Source: Bradyrhizobium manausense | GTDB taxonomy: Bacteria; Pseudomonadota; Alphaproteobacteria; Rhizobiales; Xanthobacteraceae | Direction of reading: 5' to 3' | Assembly (NCBI RefSeq): GCF_018131105.1 | Contig: NZ_JAFCJI010000002.1 | Span: forward strand, 1,116,001-1,180,000 | Length of the DNA: 64,000 bases | The notes under the pieces: generated by a model | Told to the model about the DNA's origin: nothing | Databases searched by the model: none | What the model saw: the letters and a program-made list of their open reading frames with translations, nothing else | Made by a program: the position numbers and the translations under genes | Shown: positions 43,832 through 52,335 of the stretch, one piece after another | How positions within the stretch are numbered: position 1 is the stretch's first letter | How the letters are laid out: each line of letters starts with the position of its first letter

Positions 43832-44141
43832 GACGTGGACCCTCCTTGGGACCTTCAATGGTGCCTCGAGACAGGCTCATGTCCTTCAAAACACCCGTAA
43901 CCTAAGTTAGGTTCCCCAACCCCAACACAAGCTGAACGGGCTTGCGTGATCATGACGCAACCCCTGCTCATCTGCCGTTCAGGTTGGACGATGCACGTCG
44001 TCGTCCCGGCCCGCGCCAGCTTCGCCGCGCCCACAAGACATCAACCGAAGATACCAAAAGCTTCCGCTGTATCTCGCTGACGATCCCTGCTTAAAATGTA
44101 GCCCCACCGCGACATCGTTTGTCTGGATCAGCGCCCGCCTC

Positions 44142-45950
44142 ATGCCCATCCTCCGCCTCTACACCCGCGTTCTCGAACTGCTCGGCAAGGAGGCCCGGCT
44201 CGGCTGGCTGCTTGCGGTGGCCAATCTTCTGCTGGCGGCTTCGCAGTTTGCCGAACCCGTGCTGTTCGGCCGGATCGTCGACGTGCTCTCCGGAAAGACC
44301 GTGGCGGGCTCCAACTCGGCCTGGCCGTTCCTCGCCGCCTGGGTGGCGTTCGGACTGTTCACCATCGGCTGCAGCGCAATCGTGGCGCTCCAGGCCGACC
44401 GCCTGTCCCACCGCCAGCGCCAGGCGGTATTGACCAGCTATTTCGAGCATATTTTGCAGCTGCCGCTGACCTTTCATTCCGGCACCCATTCGGGCCGGCT
44501 GATGAAGGTGATGCTGAACGGCACGGATGCGCTGTGGCGGCTCTGGCTCGGCTTCTTCCGCGAGCACTTCGCCGCAATCCTGTCCGTCGTGGTGCTGCTG
44601 CCGCTGTCGCTCTATCTGAACTGGCGGCTCGCGATCCTGCTGTTCGTGCTCTGCGTCGTCTTCACCGCGCTGACGACCTTCGTCGTGCGCAAGACCTTCG
44701 GCATGCAGATGGCGGTCGAGGAACAATACAGCGAGCTTTCCGCGCGCGCCTCCGATGCGCTCGGCAATGTCGCGCTGGTGCAGAGCTTCGTTCGCGTCGA
44801 GTCCGAGGTGCAGGGCCTGCGCTCCGTCGCCGACCAGCTGCTCGCCGCGCAAATGCCGGTGTTGTCCTGGTGGGCGGTCGTCACCGTGATCACGCGCGCT
44901 TCCACCACCATCACCGTGCTCGCGATCTTCACACTCGGCATCGCGCTGCACGACCAGGGCAAGACCTCGGTCGGCGAGATCGTGATGTTCGTGAGCTTCG
45001 CGACGATGCTGATCCAGAAGCTCGAGCAGGTCGTGAGCTTCATCAACAACGTTTTCATGGAAGCGCCGCGCCTGCGCGAGTTCTTCAACGTGCTCGATGC
45101 CGTGCCGGCGGTGCACGACCGGCCCGATGCCATCGATGCGGGGCGGCTCTCCGGCCTCGTCGAGTTTAACGACGTCACCTTCTCCTACGATGGCAAGCGC
45201 CCGGCGATCGAGGACCTTACCTTCACTGCGCTGCCGGGCCAGACCATCGCGCTGGTCGGCCCGACCGGCGCCGGCAAGTCGACCGCGATCGCACTCCTGC
45301 ATCGCGCCTTCGATCCGCAATCCGGTTTCATCAAGATCGACGGCATGGATGTCCGCGGCGTCACGCTGACCTCGCTGCGTCGGAACATCGGCGTGGTGTT
45401 CCAGGAAGCGCTGCTGTTCAACCGCTCGATCGAGGAGAATCTGCACGTCGGCAAGCCGGATGCGACCGAAGCCGAGATGCGCAAGGCGGCGGAACGCGCG
45501 CAGGCGCTCGACTTCATCGAGCGCAGCGGCGGCTTTGGGACCAATGCCGGCGAGCGCGGCCGCATGCTCTCCGGCGGCGAGCGGCAGCGGCTGTCGATCG
45601 CACGTGCGCTGCTGAAGGATCCGCCGATCCTGATCCTGGACGAAGCGACCAGCGCGCTCGATGCCGTCACCGAGGCCAAGGTGAACGCCGCTCTCGATGA
45701 AGTGATGAAGGGCCGCACCACCTTCGTGATCGCGCACCGCCTCTCCACCATTCGCAATGCGACGCGGATCCTCGTGTTCGAGAACGGGCGCGTGATCGAA
45801 AGCGGAACTTTCGATGAACTCGTGGCCAAAGGCGGCCATTTCGCCGAACTCGCCAGAGCCCAGTTCATGGTGCAGGAACAGGCACAAGCAGAAGCGAAGG
45901 CCGGCGTCAGTGCCGCCGAGGCTGCGGCGTCTGCCGTCAGATCCCCTTAA
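44142..45950 (+). CDS. ndvA: NdvA/ChvA-type cyclic beta-1,2-glucan exporter (ABC type)
   Basis: 602 residues, a half-size ABC exporter with fused membrane and ATPase domains. It opens MPILRLYTRVLELLGKEARL, like NdvA; six membrane helices follow (about 20-310). The ATPase has Walker A GPTGAGKS from residue 373, the Q-loop NIGVVFQEALLFNRSIEENL, signature MLSGGERQRLSIARALL, Walker B ILILDEATSALD, and the switch histidine in VIAHRLSTIR. In rhizobia it exports cyclic glucan needed for symbiosis and osmotic adaptation; the glucan synthase gene is not in view. The gene stands alone. Another exporter family is possible but the N-terminus favours NdvA. Confidence 0.78.
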   Translation: MPILRLYTRVLELLGKEARLGWLLAVANLLLAASQFAEPVLFGRIVDVLSGKTVAGSNSAWPFLAAWVAFGLFTIGCSAIVALQADRLSHRQRQAVLTSYFEHILQLPLTFHSGTHSGRLMKVMLNGTDALWRLWLGFFREHFAAILSVVVLLPLSLYLNWRLAILLFVLCVVFTALTTFVVRKTFGMQMAVEEQYSELSARASDALGNVALVQSFVRVESEVQGLRSVADQLLAAQMPVLSWWAVVTVITRASTTITVLAIFTLGIALHDQGKTSVGEIVMFVSFATMLIQKLEQVVSFINNVFMEAPRLREFFNVLDAVPAVHDRPDAIDAGRLSGLVEFNDVTFSYDGKRPAIEDLTFTALPGQTIALVGPTGAGKSTAIALLHRAFDPQSGFIKIDGMDVRGVTLTSLRRNIGVVFQEALLFNRSIEENLHVGKPDATEAEMRKAAERAQALDFIERSGGFGTNAGERGRMLSGGERQRLSIARALLKDPPILILDEATSALDAVTEAKVNAALDEVMKGRTTFVIAHRLSTIRNATRILVFENGRVIESGTFDELVAKGGHFAELARAQFMVQEQAQAEAKAGVSAAEAAASAVRSP

Positions 45951-46139
45951 CAAGTCCCGGTGGCACCGTCGAAATTCGGCCTATTTCATTGCGGAATACG
46001 CAAGGGAAGCCCCTATTCTCGACGCACGAGCCGGTATAGGTTTGCGACGCCGCAAGCGGCGGCGCTGGATTTCAGAACCGAACATCAGATCACGAGAACC
46101 GTCGGGAACCGCCGGATCTCCAAGGACCGGAATCGGATA

Positions 46140-47585
46140 GTGCACGCCTTTCGCCCGCTGCTTCGCAAATCCCTGTTCAACCTCTTCGCTGCGACGCTCG
46201 CCGTCGGCGCGCTTGTCGTGCCGCGCGTCGCCAATGCCGAAGCGCTGCTGCTGATCGAAGCCGACAGCGGCAAGGTGCTCCAGGCCGACAACGCCACCAT
46301 CCCTTGGTATCCGGCATCGGTCACCAAGATCATGACCGCTTATGTGACGCTGAAGGCGGTGAAGGAGGGCAAGATCACGCTCGACACGCTGTTGACGGTG
46401 TCGCCGACAGCCGCCTCGCAGGCACCTTCGAAGATGGGCCTCCGTCCGGGAACACAGCTCACCGTCGACAATGCGCTGAAGATGATGATGGTCAAGTCGG
46501 CGAACGACATGGCCGTGGTGCTGGCCGAAGGCATCGGTGGCTCGATCGACGGCTTCGCCGCGATCATGAATGACAATGCGAAGCGGCTCGGCATGACGCA
46601 GACGAACTACGTCAATCCGAACGGCCTGCCCGCTGACGGTCACGTTACCTCGGCGCGCGACCTCGGCATTCTCGCGCGCTCGTTCCTGCGCGACTTGCCC
46701 GAATACGAGTCTTACGTGCACATCCCGGCGATCCGCTTCGGCAAGCGCGTCACCGGCAATTTCAACAAGCTGATCGGCCGCTATCCCGGCGCCGATGGTT
46801 TCAAGACCGGTTTCATCTGCGCCTCCGGCTACAATCTGGTGGCATCGGCCACGCGCAACGGTCGCCGCCTGATCGCGGTCGTGCTCGGCGCCAACTCCGG
46901 CACCGCGCGCGCGGTGAAGGCGGCGCAGCTGCTCGAGCGCGGCTTCAGCCAGGACAGTCTGTCGTGGCTGCGCCCCTCGCTCGGCACCGTCGAAAACCTC
47001 GTGCCGGTCGACGCCTCGCCGCCGAATCTGCGCGAGGAGATGTGCGGCGGTCACCGCAAGCGTCCGGCCAGCGACGACGACGATGCGCTGATCGCGACCA
47101 ATGGCGCTGCCGGCGGATCCGGCGCCTTAACCGGCGGCGCGGCGCAGGTGACCTTCTTCACCGCAGGCCTCCAGCCGCCGCTGATGAAAGCGTCCGAGCT
47201 GATGGCCTCGGCACCTGCGGCCGCGGAGCCCGTGGTGGTGTATACCGGCCCGACCCGCACCGGCGCAGCCCTGGTCGCGGCGGTCGCAGCCGACAGCGAT
47301 CAGCAGAACCCGCCGAAGGCGCGTGGCAAGAAGTCGCGTGTTGCCAAGAAGCCTGACGCCAGCAGCGATGCCAAGACGGCGGCCGCGAAGCCTGACGCCA
47401 AGAGCGATGCCAAGAGCGACGCCAAGAGCGACGCCAAGACCGCGGCGAAGCCGGCGGCACGTAAGCATGCCGCGGCCAAGCCCGACGCGGCGGCCAAGCC
47501 TGCTGCGAGCAGCGATCAGGCGGCCGCCAAGCCGGCCAAGCCCAAGGCTGCCACCAAGCCGAAGCCCGCGCCCAACAACAGCTAG
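46140..47585 (+). CDS. D-alanyl-D-alanine carboxypeptidase with a Lys/Ala-rich tail
   Basis: 481 residues from a GTG at 46140 that yields a normal signal peptide ending RVANAEA; longer readings add a non-coding-like leader. The peptidase S11 motifs are intact: SVTK (Ser60, Lys63), SAN (120-122), KTG (222-224). It trims the terminal D-Ala from peptidoglycan stem peptides in the periplasm. Beyond about residue 390 there is a low-complexity tail of Ala, Lys, Asp and Pro with DAKSDAKSDAKSDAKTAAKP repeats. The tail is unusual; it could bind cell wall or surface polymer, or be a replication-slippage tract. Confidence 0.85.
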   Translation: MHAFRPLLRKSLFNLFAATLAVGALVVPRVANAEALLLIEADSGKVLQADNATIPWYPASVTKIMTAYVTLKAVKEGKITLDTLLTVSPTAASQAPSKMGLRPGTQLTVDNALKMMMVKSANDMAVVLAEGIGGSIDGFAAIMNDNAKRLGMTQTNYVNPNGLPADGHVTSARDLGILARSFLRDLPEYESYVHIPAIRFGKRVTGNFNKLIGRYPGADGFKTGFICASGYNLVASATRNGRRLIAVVLGANSGTARAVKAAQLLERGFSQDSLSWLRPSLGTVENLVPVDASPPNLREEMCGGHRKRPASDDDDALIATNGAAGGSGALTGGAAQVTFFTAGLQPPLMKASELMASAPAAAEPVVVYTGPTRTGAALVAAVAADSDQQNPPKARGKKSRVAKKPDASSDAKTAAAKPDAKSDAKSDAKSDAKTAAKPAARKHAAAKPDAAAKPAASSDQAAAKPAKPKAATKPKPAPNNS

Positions 47586-47794
47586 GGTCACGGACCAAGC
47601 CCTTCAGGTCGCGACCGTACTTCGCAGGTGCGGCAGCCGTCTGCGCCGATTCCGGTAGCCACTCTCCAGCCTTTGCCCTAAGCCTCGGCCCAAAGCCTCG
47701 ACCGCTTGCCAGCCGTTCCGGCAGGCTCGATACTGCCGGCAATGAGGCAAGCCCGAGACACAACGGGCTCCGAAGCCAAGAGAGGGGAGTTTCC

Positions 47795-49480
47795 ATGGAG
47801 CGCATCTGGCTCAAGCAATACCCGCCCGGCGTGCCCGCTGATATCGAGCCGACGCAATACGCATCGCTGGTCGATCTCCTCGAGGAGAGTTTTGCGAAGT
47901 TCGCCGACCGCAAGGCGTTCATCTGCATGGACAAGGCGATCAGCTATCGCGACCTCGACCAGATGTCGCTGGCGCTCGCATCCTATCTGCAGGGCCGAGG
48001 TCTCCAACGCGGCGCCCGCGTCGCGATCATGATGCCGAACGTGCTGCAATATCCGGTGGCCACCGCCGCCGTGCTGCGCGCCGGCTTTGCCGTGGTCAAC
48101 GTCAACCCGCTCTACACCCCGCGCGAGCTCGAGCATCAGCTCAAGGATTCAGGCGCCGAAGCCGTCATCGTGCTGGAGAACTTCGCCCACACCGTCGAAC
48201 AGGTGATCGCGAAGACGCCGGTCAAGCACGTCATCGTCGCCAGCATGGGCGATCTGCTCGGCTTCAAGGGCATGATCGTCAACCTCGTCGTGCGCCGCGT
48301 GAAGAAGATGGTGCCGGCCTGGTCATTGCCGGGAGCCGTGTCGTTCAACGATGCGCTCGCGGCCGGCCGCGGTCAGACCTTCAACAAGCCGAAGCTGTCG
48401 CCCGGCGACGTCGCCTTCCTGCAATATACCGGCGGCACCACCGGCGTCTCCAAGGGCGCCACGCTGCTCCACCGCAACATCGTCGCCAACGTGCTGCAGA
48501 ACGACGCCTGGCTGCAGCCGGCGCTCAATGCGCCGCCGCATGTCGAGCAGCTGATGATCGTGTGCGCGCTGCCGCTCTATCACATCTTCGCGCTGACCGC
48601 CTGCTATCTGCTCGCAGTCCGCGCCGGCGGCTGCAATCTGTTGATCCCGAACCCGCGCGACATCGCCGGCTTCGTCAAGGAGCTGGCCAAGTATCAGGTC
48701 AACAGCTTCCCCGCCGTCAACACGCTCTACAACGGCCTGATGCACCATCCTGATTTCAAGAAGCTCGACTTCTCCAAGCTGAAGATCTCGAACGGCGGCG
48801 GCATGGCGGTGCAGCGCCCGGTGGCCGAGCAGTGGAAGAACGTGACCGGCTGCTTCATCGCCGAAGGCTACGGCCTGTCGGAGACCTCGCCGACGCTGAC
48901 CTGCAATCCCGCGACCACGACCGAATTCTCGGGATCCATCGGCATCCCCGTGCCGTCGACCTGGATCTCGATCCGCGACGATGACGGCAATGAGCTCCCG
49001 CTGGGCCAGGCCGGCGAGATCTGTGCCAAGGGCCCGCAGGTGATGTCGGGCTATTGGAACAGGCCGGAGGAGACGGCGAAGGTGATGACGCCGGACGGCT
49101 ATTTCCGCACCGGCGACATCGGCGTGATGGACGAGAAGGGTTTTACCAAGATCGTCGACCGCAAGAAGGACATGATCCTGGTCTCCGGCTTCAACGTCTA
49201 TCCGAACGAGATCGAGGAAGTGATCGCGAGCCATCCGGGCGTGCTCGAATGTGCCGTGATCGGCGTCCCCGACAGCGGGTCCGGTGAAGCGGTCAAGGCC
49301 TTCGTGGTCAAGAAGGACCCGAACCTTGCGCCGGAGGACGTCATCAAGTTCTGCCGCGAGCAGCTCACCGGCTACAAGGTGCCCAAGCAGATCGAATTCC
49401 GCACCGATCTGCCCAAGACCAATGTCGGCAAGATCCTGCGCCGCGAGTTGCGCGACGAGAAAAAGGCTCAGGCGGCCTGA
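47795..49480 (+). CDS. fadD: Long-chain fatty acid-CoA ligase
   Basis: 561 residues, start with GAGAGGGGAG about 7 bases upstream. FadD motifs: QYTGGTTGVSKGATLLHRNI, EGYGLSETSPTLTCNP, YFRTGDIGVMDEKGFTKIVD then RKKDMI, and the C-terminal TNVGKILRRELRDE. The long leader MERIWLKQYPPGVPADIEPT is typical of FadD. It activates long-chain fatty acids to CoA thioesters for degradation or membrane lipids. A downstream DUF924 gene starts 15 bases later. Confidence 0.88.
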   Translation: MERIWLKQYPPGVPADIEPTQYASLVDLLEESFAKFADRKAFICMDKAISYRDLDQMSLALASYLQGRGLQRGARVAIMMPNVLQYPVATAAVLRAGFAVVNVNPLYTPRELEHQLKDSGAEAVIVLENFAHTVEQVIAKTPVKHVIVASMGDLLGFKGMIVNLVVRRVKKMVPAWSLPGAVSFNDALAAGRGQTFNKPKLSPGDVAFLQYTGGTTGVSKGATLLHRNIVANVLQNDAWLQPALNAPPHVEQLMIVCALPLYHIFALTACYLLAVRAGGCNLLIPNPRDIAGFVKELAKYQVNSFPAVNTLYNGLMHHPDFKKLDFSKLKISNGGGMAVQRPVAEQWKNVTGCFIAEGYGLSETSPTLTCNPATTTEFSGSIGIPVPSTWISIRDDDGNELPLGQAGEICAKGPQVMSGYWNRPEETAKVMTPDGYFRTGDIGVMDEKGFTKIVDRKKDMILVSGFNVYPNEIEEVIASHPGVLECAVIGVPDSGSGEAVKAFVVKKDPNLAPEDVIKFCREQLTGYKVPKQIEFRTDLPKTNVGKILRRELRDEKKAQAA

Positions 49481-49495
49481 GGCCGCCTCGCGTTC

Positions 49496-50050
49496 ATGAC
49501 CGGGATCGACGACGTCACGCCATCAGGCATCCTCGCGTTCTGGCGCGAGGCCGGCCGCGAGCGCTGGTACAAGCGCAATGATGCTTTCGACGCGGAGGTT
49601 CGACGCCGCTTTCTCGCGCTCTGGCAGCAGGCCACCGCCGGCGAGTTGGCCGCATGGGAAGACAGCGATGACGGCGCGCTCGCGCTCGTCATCGTGCTCG
49701 ACCAGTTTCCCCGCAACATGTTCCGCGGCACACCGCAGGCCTTTGCCAGCGATGCGCTGGCGCGCGACGTCGCTCACCGTGCCATCGCGCGGGGTGTCGA
49801 TGTCAGGATCGATCCCGTCCTGCTCGAATTCCTCTACATGCCCTTCATGCATTCCGAGCATTTGCCCGACCAGTTGCATTGCGTCGCGCTGTTCGAAAAC
49901 ACCGACAATGCCGAAAACCTGAAATACGCCCGGGAGCACGCCGACATCATCCAGCGGTTCGGCCGCTTCCCCCACCGCAACCGCCTGCTCGGCCGCGACA
50001 CCACCGCGGAGGAGCAGGCCTTCCTCGACGGCGGCGGTTTTGCCGGCTGA
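49496..50050 (+). CDS. DUF924 family protein
   Basis: 184 residues. Conserved DUF924 pattern: ILAFWREAGRERWYKRNDAF, RRRFLALWQQATAGELAAWE, LALVIVLDQFPRNMFRGTPQ, MPFMHSEHLPDQLHCVALFE, and FGRFPHRNRLLGRDTTAEEQ. All-helical, TPR-like fold; function is not established. It follows fadD at 15 bases and likely shares its transcript. No signal peptide. The family call is firm, the role unknown. Confidence 0.85.
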   Translation: MTGIDDVTPSGILAFWREAGRERWYKRNDAFDAEVRRRFLALWQQATAGELAAWEDSDDGALALVIVLDQFPRNMFRGTPQAFASDALARDVAHRAIARGVDVRIDPVLLEFLYMPFMHSEHLPDQLHCVALFENTDNAENLKYAREHADIIQRFGRFPHRNRLLGRDTTAEEQAFLDGGGFAG

Positions 50051-50146
50051 TGACATAACGGTGAAGGGCTAAAGCCCCCGCCAGCAATGTTGTGCGGGCC
50101 CGCGCCACGGTCTAAAAAGCGGGACCGATTTTCAAGGAGACAGACG

Positions 50147-50632
50147 ATGGCGATCCAGACTGGCGACAAGCTGCCCGAGGCGAAATTCCGCGTGATGACG
50201 GCGGAAGGCCCGCAGGTGAAGACCACCGACGATATCTTCAAGGGCAAGAAGGTGGCGCTGTTCGCGGTGCCCGGCGCCTACACCGGCACCTGCCACAAGA
50301 TGCATCTGCCGAGCATCTTCCTCAACGCCTATGCCATGAAGGACAAGGGCGTCGACACCATCGCGATCGTCTCGGTCAACGACGCTTTCGTCATGAACGC
50401 CTGGAAGCGCGACACCGACCAGCGCGACGAGGCGATCTTCCTCGCCGACGGCAATGCCGACTTCGCCAAGGCGATCGGCATGGAGCTCGACGCCTCCGGC
50501 AACGGTCTCGGCATCCGCTCCAAGCGCTACTCGATGCTGGTCGAGGACGGCGTGGTCAAGAAGCTGAACCTCGAAGCGATGCCCGGCAAGGTCGAGGTGT
50601 CGGGCGGCGATACGCTGCTGGGGCAGCTGTAA
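50147..50632 (+). CDS. Peroxiredoxin (Prx5/redoxin type)
   Basis: 161 residues from the ATG preceded by AAGGAGA. It has the Prx5 pattern PGAYTGTCHKMHLPSIFLNA with the peroxidatic Cys49; the usual family form is PGAFTPTC, so the TPxC proline is a glycine here. Later blocks: SVNDAFVMNAWKRD, ADGNADFAKAIGMELDASG, GIRSKRYSMLVEDGVVKKLN. It reduces hydroperoxides in the cytoplasm using thioredoxin or glutathione-linked thiols. No second conserved cysteine is seen, which suggests a 1-Cys mechanism. Confidence 0.85.
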   Translation: MAIQTGDKLPEAKFRVMTAEGPQVKTTDDIFKGKKVALFAVPGAYTGTCHKMHLPSIFLNAYAMKDKGVDTIAIVSVNDAFVMNAWKRDTDQRDEAIFLADGNADFAKAIGMELDASGNGLGIRSKRYSMLVEDGVVKKLNLEAMPGKVEVSGGDTLLGQL

Positions 50633-50659
50633 GCTTTACGCGCAATTGTTTCCAAGGAC

Positions 50660-50747
50660 GACGTCATGCCCGGGCTTGTCCCGGGCATCCACGTTCTTGG
50701 TGCTAGCGGGAAGACGTGGATGGCCGGGTCAAGCCCGGCCATGACGA
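50660..50747. repeat. Pair of palindromic repeats (GTCATGCCCGGGCTTGTCCCGG type)
   Basis: ACGTCATGCCCGGGCTTGTC and the inverse GGGTCAAGCCCGGCCATGAC, with CATCCACGTTCTT...AAGACGTGGATG between. A shorter copy lies at 58469-58496. Confidence 0.85.
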
Positions 50748-50762
50748 GCGGAGAGACAGCGC

Positions 50763-50855
50763 CGTAGGGTGGGCAAAGGCGCGTGAGCGCCGTGCCCACG
50801 ATCTGTTCTTGATTTGAAAGGGGCCGTGGGCACGCTTCGCTTTGCCCGCCCTACG
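50763..50855. repeat. Long inverted repeat (CGTAGGGTGGGCAAAG...)
   Basis: CGTAGGGTGGGCAAAGG at the left, inverse CTTTGCCCGCCCTACG at the right; inner arms CCGTGCCCAC and GTGGGCACG. A 93-base element of a common bradyrhizobial intergenic type, between the peroxiredoxin gene and the end of rnhA. Confidence 0.85.
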
Positions 50856-50884
50856 AAACCTGAGAGTGGAGCGCCGTCGACGCC

Positions 50885-51349
50885 CTACTCCGCCACCCGC
50901 TGCTGCGTCCTGGCCTTCACGATCCCGTCACGCGCCAGCTGATCGGCCCGCTCGTTCTCGGGATGCCCCGCGTGGCCTTTCACCCAGTGCCAGCGCACGT
51001 CATGCGCCTTCAGCGCGGCATCGAGGCGCTGCCATAGCTCGACATTCTTCACCGGCTTCCTGTCGGCGGTGCGCCAGCCGTTGCGCTTCCAGCCGTGGAT
51101 CCAGCCGGTGATGCCCTGCCGGACATACTGGCTGTCGGTGTAGAGATCGACGGTGCACGGCTTCTTCAGCGCTTCCAGCGCGGAGATCGCCGCCATCAAT
51201 TCCATCTGGTTGTTGGTGGTGTGCGGCTGGCCGCCGTTCAGCTCTTTTTCCTTGTCGCCAAACTTCAGGATCGCGCCCCAGCCGCCGGGCCCGGGATTCC
51301 CCGAGCACGCGCCGTCGGTGAAGATCGTGACATTGGGAAGCTCGCTCAC
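50885..51349 (-). CDS. rnhA: Ribonuclease HI
   Basis: 154 residues. Starts with GTG overlapping the thrB stop (GTGA); no better start exists. Catalytic acids are seen in VTIFTDGACSGNPGPGGWGA (Asp12), NNQMELMAAISALEAL (Glu), DLYTDSQYVRQGITGW (Asp) and NERADQLARDGI (Asp). The sequence WIHGWKRNGWRTADRKPVKN is the usual basic handle. It degrades the RNA strand of RNA-DNA hybrids. It forms a tight set with thrB and ispH, an order common in alphaproteobacteria. Confidence 0.92.
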   Translation of the reverse strand: MSELPNVTIFTDGACSGNPGPGGWGAILKFGDKEKELNGGQPHTTNNQMELMAAISALEALKKPCTVDLYTDSQYVRQGITGWIHGWKRNGWRTADRKPVKNVELWQRLDAALKAHDVRWHWVKGHAGHPENERADQLARDGIVKARTQQRVAE

Positions 51350-52329
51350 GCGACCAGTCCTGACGGCATCAGCCCGTAATCGCGCACGCTGGAGACGCTC
51401 TGGTGGAAGCGCAGCTTGCGGACATATTCGAGCGGATCCTTCGGCTTGACCAGCGCGCCCGGCGGCACGTTGAGCCAGTCGACCAGCCGGGTCAGCAGGA
51501 AGCGGATCGCAGCACCGCGCGCCAGCAGCGGCAGCGCGGCCTCTTCCGCCTCCGAGAGTTTTCGCATCCGGCCATAGGCGTTGAGGAAAGCGCGCGCCTT
51601 GGTGACGTTGAAGGAATGATCCGGCTCGAAGCACCAGGCGTTGAGGCAGATCGCGACGTCATAGGCCAGCATGTCGTTGCAGGCGAAGGTGAAGTCGATG
51701 ATCCCCGACAGCTTGTCGCCGAGAAAGAAGACGTTGTCGTTGAAGAGGTCGGCGTGGATCACGCCTTCAGGGAGACTGGTCGGCCAGACGCCGCCCGAGA
51801 GATAGTCGAGCTCGGCGGCGAGAAACGCGCGCAGGCCCGGCTGCACTTCATCGGCGCGGTCGGCCGCCGCATCGAACAGCGGCCGCCAGCCGGCAACCGA
51901 AAGCGCGTTCGCGCGCTTGATCGCAAAGTTCGTGCCTGCCAGATGCATTCTCGCCAACCCCTCGCCGACGCCGGCGCAATGGGTTGCATTCGGCTTGCGC
52001 GGCCAGATGCCTTCGAGAAAGGTGATGATCGCGGCGGGACGTCCCTGCAACTCGTGCAGTGCCTCGCCGTCTTTCGCCCGCACCGGCAGCGGGCAGTTCA
52101 CGCCGTGCTCGGCGAGATGCGTCATCAGCGCGAGGAAGAACGGCAGATCGTTCTTCGCCACGCGTTTCTCATAGAGCGTGAGGATGAACGCGCCTTTGCT
52201 GGTGTGCAGCAGGAAGTTGGTGTTTTCGACGCCCTCGGCGATGCCCTTGTAGGAGAGCAATTCGCCGAGATCGTACTGTCTCAGGAAATCCGCGAGCTCA
52301 TCGGCGGCAACGTCGGTGTAGACCGCCAT
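51346..52329 (-). CDS. thrB: Homoserine kinase (ThrB, APH-fold type)
   Basis: 327 residues from the ATG at 52329; a TTG one codon earlier is possible. The APH-like kinase fold shows AVYTDVAADELADFLRQYDL, GVENTNFLLHTSKGAFILTL, VIHADLFNDNVFFLGDKLSG (catalytic loop HADLFNDN), and IIDFTFACNDMLAYDVAICL. It phosphorylates L-homoserine with ATP, in threonine synthesis. This is the type II form found in rhizobia, not the GHMP kinase type. It overlaps rnhA by 4 bases and follows ispH. Confidence 0.9.
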   Translation of the reverse strand: MAVYTDVAADELADFLRQYDLGELLSYKGIAEGVENTNFLLHTSKGAFILTLYEKRVAKNDLPFFLALMTHLAEHGVNCPLPVRAKDGEALHELQGRPAAIITFLEGIWPRKPNATHCAGVGEGLARMHLAGTNFAIKRANALSVAGWRPLFDAAADRADEVQPGLRAFLAAELDYLSGGVWPTSLPEGVIHADLFNDNVFFLGDKLSGIIDFTFACNDMLAYDVAICLNAWCFEPDHSFNVTKARAFLNAYGRMRKLSEAEEAALPLLARGAAIRFLLTRLVDWLNVPPGALVKPKDPLEYVRKLRFHQSVSSVRDYGLMPSGLVA

Positions 52330-52335
52330 CAAAGC

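Noticed and set aside
44091..45953. Minus-strand frame of 620 codons opposite ndvA
   Set aside because: Antisense to an ABC exporter with all motifs intact; no domain, no upstream signals.
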